This document shows, one piece after another, positions 41,223-50,183 of a DNA stretch of 64,000 nt; the first letter of the stretch is position 1, and the number at the start of each line of letters is the position of its first letter. The translations under genes were made by a program, and so were the position numbers. The stretch covers positions 28,714-92,713 of the forward strand of contig NZ_BBYR01000033.1 in assembly GCF_001293525.1 (NCBI RefSeq), written 5' to 3'. Below the pieces are notes generated by a model. The model worked only from the letters and a program-made list of their open reading frames with translations, searched no databases and had not been told where the DNA came from. The DNA comes from Pseudideonella sakaiensis. GTDB lineage: Bacteria > Pseudomonadota > Gammaproteobacteria > Burkholderiales > Burkholderiaceae_C.

Positions 41223-42828
41223 CTTCTTCTACCGCACAGAAGACATCAAGCCCGAAGAGGTAGCTGAGTACTTCGTTGAGACAAAGCGAGACAGAGAGAT
41301 CGTCAACGCCCTGAAGGCAAGAAACCCGGTTGTGCTTTCTGGCAGCAGAGGTGTTGGTAAGTCCTTCCTCCTCCGTGTCGCCGAGGCTGAACTCTTGAAG
41401 GAGTTCGAGAGTAATCGGGTCCTACCTGTATATGTGAGCTTCAATCGTAGTTCGCTGATCAACACAACTGACCCGCGTCAGTTTCAGCACTGGATGCTCG
41501 CGCGAATCTGTGCCCGAACGGCTCGCACTTTGCATAGTCTCGGTTTGGTCCCCGGTTCGGAGAAGGGAATCAGCATACTGACCGGCGACAAGGCTCAAAT
41601 CACCGCCGATCGAATTACCGCTGTAGAGGCTCTAGCGAAGTCTTACGAGGAGTCATGGAAGGAAGCCAGTCCAACGATCGATGTCACGTCGCTGCCCTCG
41701 TTGGACGATTTCAGGGATGCTATTGAGGACATCTGTGCAGGTGCGTCCATTGCTCGCATTGTTGTCCTAATCGACGAGGCTGCACACATTCTGATCCCCG
41801 AGCAACAGCGCCAGTTTTTTACGCTGTTTCGCGACCTGCGATCGCCCTATCTTGGATGTAAGGCGGCGGTGTACCCGGGTGTCACCTCCTACGGGGAGAC
41901 CTTTCAGCCATCCCACGACGCAACCATGCTGTCCTTCGATAGGGACGTTTTGGGTGTCGACTATGTCGACACGATGCGAGAGATTGTGATCAAGCAGGCC
42001 GAAAGCTCACTGCTAGAAGATATTGCGAGGCACGACAAGAACTTCGCGCTAATCGCCTTTGCGGCAAGCGGTAATCCCCGCGTCCTATTGAAGACACTCG
42101 CCCGTGCGCCCAAGCTGACGGCCGCGCAAACGAACGACGTGTTGCGCGAGTATTACCGGAATGACCTTTGGTCTGAGCACTCCACGTTGCCAGAGAAGTA
42201 CTCCGGACATCAACACCTTATCGATTGGGGTCGGCAGTTCATCGAAGGCACTGTGCTGCCAGATCTCAAAAAGAAGAACGATCAGTACTTGGAGAAGGAG
42301 CAGAAGTCGACCTGCTTCTTCTGGATTCATCGAGATGCGCCACAACCCGTCAAGGAGGCCCTGAAGCTGCTCGCCTACAGCGGTATTGTTGCGGAGCATG
42401 CTGTTGGAATTCGCGCCACGCGGAGCGAGATTGGTACTAGGTACTCAGTTAACTTGGGTGCGCTCATTTCGCTGGAAAGCATCCCGACCAGCACAGGGCT
42501 GACGGTGGCTAGAAATTTGACACCTGGGCGGATGAGCGAGTTCGGCGCGAATCACTCGGCGTATCAAAGTCTGCTTGCAGTTGTACCTACATTCTCGGAG
42601 CCGAGTGTTGCGGCAGTACTGAAGCAGCAACTCGCCAAGCCGCTTTCCGTTCTTGATATTACTGAGTGGCAGCGAACCAAGTTGGGTGAAATCGGTTTGT
42701 CGACCGTTGGCGATGTGTTGCTCGCCAGCGAGACAAAGCTGCAGACTCTGTCGTACGTCGGTGAAAAGCGATCGCGGCGGATCCGAAACGCAGCCTTAGC
42801 TGCAGTTTTCGAGTATTTGTCGGGTTGA
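41215..42828 (+). CDS. P-loop ATPase with C-terminal helix-hairpin-helix-like domain
   Basis: 537 residues from ATG 41215. Walker A is GSRGVGKS (43-50) and Walker B RIVVLIDEAAH (D187, E188), as in Orc/Cdc6- or STAND-like AAA proteins. Residues ~480-537 (TEWQRTKLGEIGLSTVGDVL and YVGEKRSRRIRNAAL) resemble the RNA-polymerase alpha-CTD/HhH fold and may bind DNA. It overlaps the HEPN-like gene, so the two are made together. I do not recognise a named family. An ATPase sensor controlling a HEPN effector is a reasonable hypothesis. Confidence 0.75.
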   Translation: MADFFYRTEDIKPEEVAEYFVETKRDREIVNALKARNPVVLSGSRGVGKSFLLRVAEAELLKEFESNRVLPVYVSFNRSSLINTTDPRQFQHWMLARICARTARTLHSLGLVPGSEKGISILTGDKAQITADRITAVEALAKSYEESWKEASPTIDVTSLPSLDDFRDAIEDICAGASIARIVVLIDEAAHILIPEQQRQFFTLFRDLRSPYLGCKAAVYPGVTSYGETFQPSHDATMLSFDRDVLGVDYVDTMREIVIKQAESSLLEDIARHDKNFALIAFAASGNPRVLLKTLARAPKLTAAQTNDVLREYYRNDLWSEHSTLPEKYSGHQHLIDWGRQFIEGTVLPDLKKKNDQYLEKEQKSTCFFWIHRDAPQPVKEALKLLAYSGIVAEHAVGIRATRSEIGTRYSVNLGALISLESIPTSTGLTVARNLTPGRMSEFGANHSAYQSLLAVVPTFSEPSVAAVLKQQLAKPLSVLDITEWQRTKLGEIGLSTVGDVLLASETKLQTLSYVGEKRSRRIRNAALAAVFEYLSG

Positions 42829-43047
42829 CTTGCCTTGCTGCTCTGGATCGCTAGCTATTGAGCTTGGTTGAACTTGTTGTGCCATGAAATTCATGCAGTC
42901 CCTTCGCCTCATTCCTTCCAAATCGCCGAGCATCGCGGGCGCTTGCGGCGAGCAAATTCGGAAGTGCCGTTGACGCCGAGGGTTGCGCTGAGAGACTGAG
43001 TTTGCGGCGCCGACGCTGTGTCGGCACGCACTCTTCGTCTCAGCGCC

Positions 43048-44256
43048 ATGCCCCTCACCGACATCAAGATCCGCCAGGCCAAGCCCGCCGACAAGCCGAT
43101 CAAGCTCGCCGACACCGCCGGCCTGTACCTCGAAGTCAAGCCCAGCGGCTCCAAGCTCTGGCGCTACCGCTACCGCATCGCCGGGCGCGAGAACCTGTTC
43201 GCCATCGGCGAGTACCCGCAGGTGTCGCTGGCCGATGCGCGCAAGGCGCGTGACGACGCCCGCGAACTGATCCGCCAGGGCCGACACCCCGCCCATGCGC
43301 GGCAGACCGAACGCACGCGGCAGATCAACGCCAACGCGCTGACCTTCAAGGCCATCGCCGAGGAGTGGATCGAGAAGAAGCGCAGCCGCTGGGCGCCGTA
43401 CTACCTGATGCAGGTGGAGCGCGGCATGAAGAAGGACATCTACCCGCGCATCGGCCGGCTGCCGATCCGCTCGGTCACCGCGGCCGACGTGCTGGCCATC
43501 CTGGACCGGGCCACGAAGCGCGGCGCCGAGGTGGTGGCGCTGAACCTGCGGCAGTGGTGCTCGCAGGTGTTCCGCTATGCCGTGGCCACGCTGCGCGCCG
43601 ACCACGACCCGGCCTCGGCCCTGCGAGGCGCCGTCATCCGCCCGCCGGTCAACCACAGCCGGCCGATGGATCGCGACGAGATCGCCGCCTTCCTGCGCAA
43701 GCTGCAGGGCTTCGGCGGCCACCGCACCACGGTGATCGCGCTGCGCCTGCTGCTGCTGACCTTCGTGCGCACGATCGAGATGCGCAAGGCCGAGTGGACC
43801 GAGGTGGACCTGGCCGCCGCCGAATGGCGCATCCCGCCTGAGAAGATGAAGATGCGCCGGCTGCACATCGTGCCGCTGTCCACGCAGGCGGTGGCGCTGC
43901 TGACCGAGCTGAAGGGCATCACTGGCGCCGGACGCTGGCTGTTCCCCAACCACCGCCGGCCGCACGACGTGATGTCGGCCACCACCGTCAACCACGCACT
44001 GATGAGCCTGGGCTTCGCGTCGGCCACCGTCACCGCGCACGACTTCCGCGCCACCGCGTCAACACGGCTGCACGAGATGGGTCTGCGCTCCGACTTCATC
44101 GAGCTGCAGTTGGCCCACGTGGAACGCAACCGCGTGCGCGCCGCCTACAACCACGCCGACCACCTGGCCGAACGCGCCGCGATGATGCAGACCTGGGGCG
44201 ACTGGCTGGATGCCGTCGCGGCGGACAACCCCAGCGCGCGCAACGCCAAGGGCTGA
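43048..44256 (+). CDS. Tyrosine recombinase, P4/IntS-type integrase
   Basis: 402 residues from ATG 43048. N-terminal DUF4102-type domain (MPLTDIKIRQAKPADK, GLYLEVKPSGSKLWRYRY), core-binding domain, then the catalytic domain with R241 (FVRTIEMRKAEW), H331 and R334 (TAHDFRATASTRLHEMG), H357 (LAHVERNRVRAAYNHAD) and nucleophile Y367. All catalytic residues are present, so it should be active. It is the best candidate for the recombinase that inserted this element at trpG, although it lies 2.8 kb inside the boundary. Confidence 0.92.
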   Translation: MPLTDIKIRQAKPADKPIKLADTAGLYLEVKPSGSKLWRYRYRIAGRENLFAIGEYPQVSLADARKARDDARELIRQGRHPAHARQTERTRQINANALTFKAIAEEWIEKKRSRWAPYYLMQVERGMKKDIYPRIGRLPIRSVTAADVLAILDRATKRGAEVVALNLRQWCSQVFRYAVATLRADHDPASALRGAVIRPPVNHSRPMDRDEIAAFLRKLQGFGGHRTTVIALRLLLLTFVRTIEMRKAEWTEVDLAAAEWRIPPEKMKMRRLHIVPLSTQAVALLTELKGITGAGRWLFPNHRRPHDVMSATTVNHALMSLGFASATVTAHDFRATASTRLHEMGLRSDFIELQLAHVERNRVRAAYNHADHLAERAAMMQTWGDWLDAVAADNPSARNAKG

Positions 44257-44271
44257 CCGCCGCGGCCAACC

Positions 44272-45450
44272 TCACGCAGCCTTCGCTTCCATCGCGTCGG
44301 CTCCATCGGTTTGGCTGGCCTTGCGCCGCGGCCGGCCCAGGATGGCCCCCAGGTATGCCCGCGAAGCGCGGGGCCTCGAATGCCCGGCCATCCTCGAGAC
44401 AGCCAGGCACGCGGCCTTCACCTCGTTCGATCCGTCGCTGGCGCCACCTCGCACCGGCGGCTGCTGCCCAGTGCGCACAACGTACTCGCCGATCAGCGCC
44501 TCGTGCCGCAGGCCATGCGCCGTCACGCCCAGCTTGCGCTTGGTGAAGCCGAACTTGCGAAGCACGTAGGCGAAGCGCTGCATGTTCTGCTTCAGTGACC
44601 GGTCGGGCCGGCCCAGGTGGGCTTCCACGTCGGTGCCCGCCACGCGCTGCGCGTGCGCGACGGCCTGTTGGCGCTGCAGCGTGTCCAGCGGCAGGTAGCG
44701 CGGCCGGCCGTTCTTCGCGCCCTGGCGCACCCACAGGTAGTAGTCGGCCTGGCGCTCTTCGGGTGGCAGGCCCGTCGCCTCGAACGGCACGACCAGGGCG
44801 TTCGGCCGCAACATCACCGACTCCTTCTTGCGCAGGCCGAAGGCGTGGATCACGCGCAGCGACGCGCCCACGTAGGCGTCGTACGCGCTCACCCGCTGCA
44901 GCAGCGCCTCGATGTCCAAGCCCTGGGCCGACCAGCTCTTGTCGTGCTCGGCCACCTCGTGGCGCTGGTACTCGTGCAGCTCCAGGCCGTAGAAGGCCGG
45001 CCCGCGCACGAAGCCGGGCTTGCCGGTCCACAGCGCTAGGCCGCGCAGAAAGCTCATGTAGGTCTGGATCGTTGCGGGCTTCAGTTTGTCGTCGCGCCAT
45101 ACCTGCACCATGGCACGGATGTGCTTCTGCCTCAGGTTGCGCGGGTCGGGCAGGGTCTTGAAGCCGGCGCGGTCGTGCAGGGCCGCGTAGAAGCGCCGCA
45201 GGAAGTCTGCGCGATCCTTCCGGGTCTTGTGCGACACGGTCTTCTGTCGCGACGTGTGCTGCTGGTTGTGCAGGCGCAGCAGTACCTCCAGCACCTGCAG
45301 CGCGCCGGCCTGGCCGGGGCGGTGTCGAGCCAGCACGTCGGCGTCGGTCAGGCCCGCCCAGTCGTGCAGGCGCGGCGGTTGGTGGGCGGTGCGGCCCAGT
45401 GGCGGTGGGCGAAGGCGGGATGAAGGCGGATCGATGGAAAGGCGGGGCAT
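44272..45450 (-). CDS. Second tyrosine recombinase (integrase-domain protein)
   Basis: From ATG 45450 (GGAG upstream) 392 residues; an ATG at 45477 is possible. It has an N-terminal SAM-like domain and a catalytic domain with R207 (AFGLRKKESVML), H312-x2-R315 (TAHGLRHEALIG), H357 (AGHSRPRASRAYLG) and Y366. It belongs to the group often found inside integrative elements of Burkholderiales and Pseudomonas rather than at their ends. It converges on the first integrase with only 15 bp between the stops. Target site unknown. Confidence 0.85.
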   Translation of the reverse strand: MPRLSIDPPSSRLRPPPLGRTAHQPPRLHDWAGLTDADVLARHRPGQAGALQVLEVLLRLHNQQHTSRQKTVSHKTRKDRADFLRRFYAALHDRAGFKTLPDPRNLRQKHIRAMVQVWRDDKLKPATIQTYMSFLRGLALWTGKPGFVRGPAFYGLELHEYQRHEVAEHDKSWSAQGLDIEALLQRVSAYDAYVGASLRVIHAFGLRKKESVMLRPNALVVPFEATGLPPEERQADYYLWVRQGAKNGRPRYLPLDTLQRQQAVAHAQRVAGTDVEAHLGRPDRSLKQNMQRFAYVLRKFGFTKRKLGVTAHGLRHEALIGEYVVRTGQQPPVRGGASDGSNEVKAACLAVSRMAGHSRPRASRAYLGAILGRPRRKASQTDGADAMEAKAA

Positions 45451-46650
45451 GGTCAGCTCCGGTTGAAGGGTCGACATCGGCGCGCGTCCCTTTCCATGTC
45501 GCCATGGCGCGCGCCAGGGGTGGAATCGATGCAAGCGCCTGCCAGGCGGATTCCGTCGCCGGGCGCGGCCGTGGCCTTGTGCTTGCGTTGCAGCGCGCGC
45601 CACGTGCGTGCTGCACCGACCCAGGGGTTCACCAGCGTTGGCGGCGGTGCCGCCGGCTGGCTCGGTCATCCTTAAAAATGGGAACGGGTTGATCCGGCCC
45701 GTGCGCGGGTTTCCGCGCCGCACGGGGTGGGTGATGGCGCCAGCCTCGGGGGCGGGCGGCATCGACAGCCAGGTCGGGCCTGCTGCCTTCGATGGATCAG
45801 GTCTTCGCGCTTTCGCAGCGCCATCCACCTGCATGGGTCCGCCCCTCACCGAGAGTCCGGGGCGGTGTCAGGTGCACGAGCGAGGGCGGCGCGCGGCGGA
45901 GCCCATCAGGGCAAGCACGACCACGCGCCGGGCCGCCCACGAGTGGCGGCCGGTGCTCGAACGGATGGCGAGACGCTGTGCACGGCATCGGGTGCCGGCA
46001 CGGCTTGGGCACGGTCTGCAGCGCGCTTCAGGAGTGCCCGGCGCGGTGGCCGGTGGGCTGCAGCAATCAGCTCTGCGAAGGGGAACCAACGTCCGCGACC
46101 TCGGGGGTCACGGCCAGCCTGGCTCAGGGCCAAGCCTCAAAGGGCAGGTAACGACTGCGACGCCTCTTCGCTCCAGCGGAGCAGGCCATGAGGGAGGCCC
46201 AAGGGAGCCGGTAGTGGACGCGCGGGGCGAGTGCGTCGTCAACGGGCTTGGCGCAGACGCCCGCCGCAATCGGCCGGATTCGAGGGTACTTGCATGGGCA
46301 AGTGAGGCACGTGCAAGGCGGCTCTGTTTGCGGAATGCCGGCAGGGTGCGCGCCGCCCCTGGGGTTGACGACTGTGCGATTGGCCTCTGGTGGTGAACCG
46401 GGTATGCGATGCGCGGGTCTTGGGCCTCGCCCTCAAGCGCTACGGCACTATCGCGGTGTCAGCCGAGTGCTACTGCGGTGATACAAGTGGCGGCGTGCCT
46501 CCATGCGGTGTCACTGCTATGCCAGTCGGGTAGCACTCGACTGCTACTGCAGTGACATCCGGGCGTCGAAGCTCGTCGCTGTAGCTTGCTTGGGGTTGAA
46601 CTGCCGCCATCCCATGGGACGGTGACCGGGTCTTCACGCGGAGCCTCGTC
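45451..46650. other. 1.2 kb without a recognisable gene
   Basis: Several overlapping frames are open on both strands (one plus-strand frame spans 45608-46396), but none has recognisable domains, convincing codon bias or a good ribosome site. Their residue content (Arg, Pro, Ala, Gly) is what random GC-rich DNA gives. Near 45671 a CTTAAAAATGG stretch is AT-rich. The right part holds four related 16-bp motifs, listed separately. It may be decayed coding sequence. Confidence 0.4.
46446..46557. repeat. Four copies of a 16-bp motif ending GCGGTGTCA or similar
   Basis: Related sequences start at 46446, 46469, 46498 and 46542. Those at 46469 and 46542 are TGCTACTGCGGTGATA and TGCTACTGCAGTGACA; those at 46446 and 46498 end in GCGGTGTCA. 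TGTCACTGC (46509-46517) and GCAGTGACA (46549-46557) also form a perfect inverted repeat. The block lies 90-200 nt before the membrane-protein gene and may be an operator or iteron-like site. Confidence 0.45.
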
Positions 46651-47169
46651 ATGCGTTCGTTCCAATGGGTCAGCGGCGAGCTGATCGAAGTCCAACGGTT
46701 CATCAACGTGCCGATGCGCTGGTGCGAGCAGTACCCGGCGCGCGAGCGGCGGGAGCTTTGGATCAAGGCTATCGACGGCCCGGACGTCAAGCTGGTCGTG
46801 CACACACGCTTCCTGCCGGCCCGCCGTGGTCACGATGTTGATGCGCTGCTGTTCGGCGACCTTCCGGTCGGCCTGTTCAATCACAGCACCGGGGACCAGA
46901 TCAAATTCCTTCGGACGGACCCGCCGCTGGTGTGGCGGCGATGTGATGCCGCGTGGATCGCAGGCGTCACAGCCGCCTGCGTCGCCGGCTTTGCGCTACT
47001 GTCATGGCCGTGGCTCCTGGTGGGCGTGCCGGCGGTCGTGCTGCGCACGATGCTGGTGGTCGGCGTCCGAATGCTTTGGCGGTGGTCGGTCCGGGCCAAG
47101 GTCGACGCGGCTCTGGCGGCGGTGGCCCGAGCCGCTCAGCCGCGCCCGAGGCTGCGGCGGGTGAAGTAG
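46651..47169 (+). CDS. Hypothetical membrane protein
   Basis: 172 residues from ATG 46651. The N-terminal ~95 residues are soluble ([58 protein letters not shown]). Two hydrophobic helices (~100-135) and a basic Arg/Lys-rich tail follow. No family recognised. It precedes the restriction operon on the same strand but with a separate leader. Confidence 0.6.
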   Translation: MRSFQWVSGELIEVQRFINVPMRWCEQYPARERRELWIKAIDGPDVKLVVHTRFLPARRGHDVDALLFGDLPVGLFNHSTGDQIKFLRTDPPLVWRRCDAAWIAGVTAACVAGFALLSWPWLLVGVPAVVLRTMLVVGVRMLWRWSVRAKVDAALAAVARAAQPRPRLRRVK

Positions 47170-47341
47170 GCCCGGCCCGAGGAATGTCTCGGCGGACATT
47201 GCGTCGATACATTTCCGGCCGCCGCTCTCTCGCCCCGGGGCCGCCGGGTCGGCGCGGCGGCCTGCGCATCAGGCCGTCGTTCTGCCTCGCACCGGCGAGA
47301 ATGACAGTGAAGAACCGATAACGCAGGCTGACTCCGAGTCC

Positions 47342-48895
47342 ATGATCGACGACCTCAAGAAGACCCTCTGGGCCGCCGCCGACAAGCTGCGCGCCAACAT
47401 GGACGCGGCCGAGTACAAGCACCTGGTGCTGGGCCTGATCTTCCTGAAGTACATCTCCGACACCTTCCAGGCCCGTCGCACCGAACTGACGGCGCGCTTC
47501 GCCGACCCGGCCGACGAGTACCACCTCGAAGGCGCCACGCCCGACGACACCGCCGCCGAGCTGGAAGACCGCGACTACTACCGCGAGGCCAATGTCTTCT
47601 GGGTGCCCGAGGCGGCCCGCTGGGAGTCGCTACGCGCCGCCGCCAAGCAGCCCGACATCGGCAAGCGCATCGACGACGCGCTGTCGTTGATCGAAGCCGA
47701 GAACCCCAAGCTCAAGGGCATCCTCGACAAGCGTTTCGCGCGGGCCCAGCTTCCGGACGGCAAGCTCGGCGAGCTGGTTGACCTGGTGTCTACCATCGGC
47801 TTCGGTGCCTCGGCCGCCGAGGCGCGCGACGTGCTGGGCCAGGTCTACGAATACTTCCTCGGGATGTTCGCCAGCGCCGAGGGCAAGCGCGGCGGCCAGT
47901 TCTACACGCCGCGCAGCATCGTCAAGACGCTCGTGGCTGTGCTGGCGCCGCACCACGGCAAGGTGTACGACCCGTGTTGCGGCAGCGGCGGCATGTTCGT
48001 GCAGAGCGAGGAGTTCATCGAAGCGCGTGGCGGCAAGATCGGCGACGTGGCTATCTTCGGTCAGGAGGCCAACCCCACCACCTGGCGCCTGGCGGCCATG
48101 AACCTGGCCATCCGCGGCATCGACTTCAACCTGGGCCGCGAGCCTGCCGACACCTTCACGCGCGATCAGTTCCCCGACCTGCGCGCCGACTTCATCCTTG
48201 CCAACCCGCCCTTCAACATCAGCGACTGGTGGCACGCGAATCTTTCCGGTGATGCGCGCTGGGAGTACGGCGACCCGCCGCCCGGCAACGCCAACTACGC
48301 CTGGCTGCAGCACATGCTGTGGCACCTGAAGCCCGGTGGACGCGCCGGCATAGTGCTGGCCAACGGCAGCATGAGTTCCAGCCAGAACAGTGAAGGCCAG
48401 ATCCGCGCCGCGATGGTCGAGGCCGACGTGGTGGAAGTGATGATCGCGCTGCCGGGGCAGCTGTTCTTCAACACCCAGATTCCGGCCTGCCTGTGGTTCC
48501 TGGCGAAGGGCAAGCGCGCGCGGGCGGGCGAGGTGCTGTTCATCGACGCGCGCAAGTTGGCGGTGATGATCAGCCGGGTGCAGTGCGAGCTGACGGATGC
48601 AGCCATCGATCGCATTGCGGGCACGGTGGCGGCCTGGCGGGGCGATGCCGGCGCTGGAGACTACGCCGATATGCCGGGCTACTGCCGCAGCGTGCGGCTG
48701 GCCGAGATTGCCGAGCACGGGCATGTGCTGACGCCGGGGCGTTACGTGGGCGCGGAAGCCGTCGAGGACGATGGCGAGGGCTTCGAGGCCAAGATGCAGG
48801 CCTTGACCGAGCAGCTCGGGGAGCAGATGGCGAAGGGGGCCGAGCTGGATGCGGTGATTCGGCAGAAGCTCGGGGGGCTGGGCTATGAGTTCTGA
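47342..48895 (+). CDS. hsdM: Type I restriction-modification methyltransferase subunit
   Basis: 517 residues. N-terminal HsdM helical domain ([31 protein letters not shown], split around MDAAEYKH), SAM motif [11 protein letters not shown] (210-220), and catalytic N6-adenine motif NPPF (288-291). C-terminal [20 protein letters not shown] completes the family pattern. It methylates adenines in the sequence read by HsdS. It overlaps hsdS by 11 nt. Confidence 0.97.
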   Translation: MIDDLKKTLWAAADKLRANMDAAEYKHLVLGLIFLKYISDTFQARRTELTARFADPADEYHLEGATPDDTAAELEDRDYYREANVFWVPEAARWESLRAAAKQPDIGKRIDDALSLIEAENPKLKGILDKRFARAQLPDGKLGELVDLVSTIGFGASAAEARDVLGQVYEYFLGMFASAEGKRGGQFYTPRSIVKTLVAVLAPHHGKVYDPCCGSGGMFVQSEEFIEARGGKIGDVAIFGQEANPTTWRLAAMNLAIRGIDFNLGREPADTFTRDQFPDLRADFILANPPFNISDWWHANLSGDARWEYGDPPPGNANYAWLQHMLWHLKPGGRAGIVLANGSMSSSQNSEGQIRAAMVEADVVEVMIALPGQLFFNTQIPACLWFLAKGKRARAGEVLFIDARKLAVMISRVQCELTDAAIDRIAGTVAAWRGDAGAGDYADMPGYCRSVRLAEIAEHGHVLTPGRYVGAEAVEDDGEGFEAKMQALTEQLGEQMAKGAELDAVIRQKLGGLGYEF

Positions 48896-50183
48896 GTGGC
48901 CTGTCCTGCCACTTGAGCAGTGCCTCGACGCCTTGATCGACTACAGAGGCAAGACTCCTGAGAAGACCGATTTCGGCATCCCGCTCATTACAGCCAAGGT
49001 CATCAAAGGCGGACGTATCGAAGCGCCTACCGAGTTCATTGCGGTCGACGCCTACGATGCCTGGATGCGCCGGGGCATTCCGCGCGCCGGTGATGTTGTC
49101 TTGACGACCGAGGCACCTCTTGGGGAGGTGGCACAGTTGGGAAGCGAGCGCGTTGCGCTGGCCCAGCGTGTCGTGACCTTGCGAGGAAAAGCCGGAGTCC
49201 TCAACAACACGTTCCTGCGGTATCTGCTGCAGACCGAAGCAGTGCAGTCCCAACTTGCGGCGCGAGCAACAGGTACGACGGTGCTCGGCATCAAGCAGAG
49301 TGAGCTACGAAAGGTCGAGATTCCGCTGCCGCCCATTGATCTTCAGCGTAGCTCGGCTACCTTGCTGGCCAACCTGGACGACCGCATCGCGCTTCTGCGC
49401 GAGACGAACGCCACCCTCGAAGCCATCGCGCAGGCGCTGTTCAAGTCGTGGTTCGTCGACTTCGATCCCGTTCGCGCCAAGAGCCAAGGCCTCGCCCCGT
49501 CAGGCATGGACGAAGCCACGGCGACCTTGTTTCCGGATGGGTTCGAGGATTCATCGCTAGGGCAGGTGCCCAGAGGGTGGCGAGCGCCGACGTTGGCCGA
49601 GGCGTTCGAGATCAATCCATCTCGCGGCTTGCGAAAGGGTGCGGAGGCGAAGTACCTCGAGATGGCCGGCGTGCCGACCGCGGGCCACTGCGCCGATTCG
49701 ATCTCGGTCCGGGCTTTTGGGTCTGGCACCAAGTTTCGGAACGGTGACACCCTGCTGGCGCGTATCACTCCGTGCCTAGAGAACGGCAAGACCGCGTTCG
49801 TCGATTTCCTCGTGGAAGCTGAGGTTGGATGGGGATCGACAGAGTTTATTGTGCTGCGGCCGAAGGCGCCGCTGCCCGAGTACTTAGCCTATCTGCTGTG
49901 CAGGCACGCGCCGTTCCGCGAGTTTGCCGAGCGCAGCATGTCAGGGACGAGTGGACGTCAGCGGGTGCAGAACGATGTGCTCGCCACTTATCGACTCGCC
50001 GTGCCGCCAGCGGCAGTTGCAGAGGCCTTCGGCGCGCTGGTCAATCCGTTGCAACAGGCTATCGCGAGCAACCATGCGAGGGCTGCAACCCTTGGAGCGT
50101 TGCGTGATGGGCTGTTGCCTCGCCTGATTTCCGGCCAACTCCGCCTTCCCGAGGCCATGGCCGAAGCCGAGGAAGCGCTCTGA
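48885..50183 (+). CDS. hsdS: Type I restriction-modification specificity subunit
   Basis: 432 residues. Two target-recognition domains: TRD1 at ~1-150 ([21 protein letters not shown]... [16 protein letters not shown]) and TRD2 at ~215-400 ([40 protein letters not shown]). They are separated by the conserved helix [19 protein letters not shown]. It sets the bipartite DNA target of the complex. The recognition sequence cannot be read from the protein. Confidence 0.95.
   Translation: MSSEWPVLPLEQCLDALIDYRGKTPEKTDFGIPLITAKVIKGGRIEAPTEFIAVDAYDAWMRRGIPRAGDVVLTTEAPLGEVAQLGSERVALAQRVVTLRGKAGVLNNTFLRYLLQTEAVQSQLAARATGTTVLGIKQSELRKVEIPLPPIDLQRSSATLLANLDDRIALLRETNATLEAIAQALFKSWFVDFDPVRAKSQGLAPSGMDEATATLFPDGFEDSSLGQVPRGWRAPTLAEAFEINPSRGLRKGAEAKYLEMAGVPTAGHCADSISVRAFGSGTKFRNGDTLLARITPCLENGKTAFVDFLVEAEVGWGSTEFIVLRPKAPLPEYLAYLLCRHAPFREFAERSMSGTSGRQRVQNDVLATYRLAVPPAAVAEAFGALVNPLQQAIASNHARAATLGALRDGLLPRLISGQLRLPEAMAEAEEAL

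Noticed and set aside
45608..46396. 262-codon plus-strand frame as a gene
   Set aside because: No ribosome site, no recognised motif, and several equally long frames overlap it on both strands.
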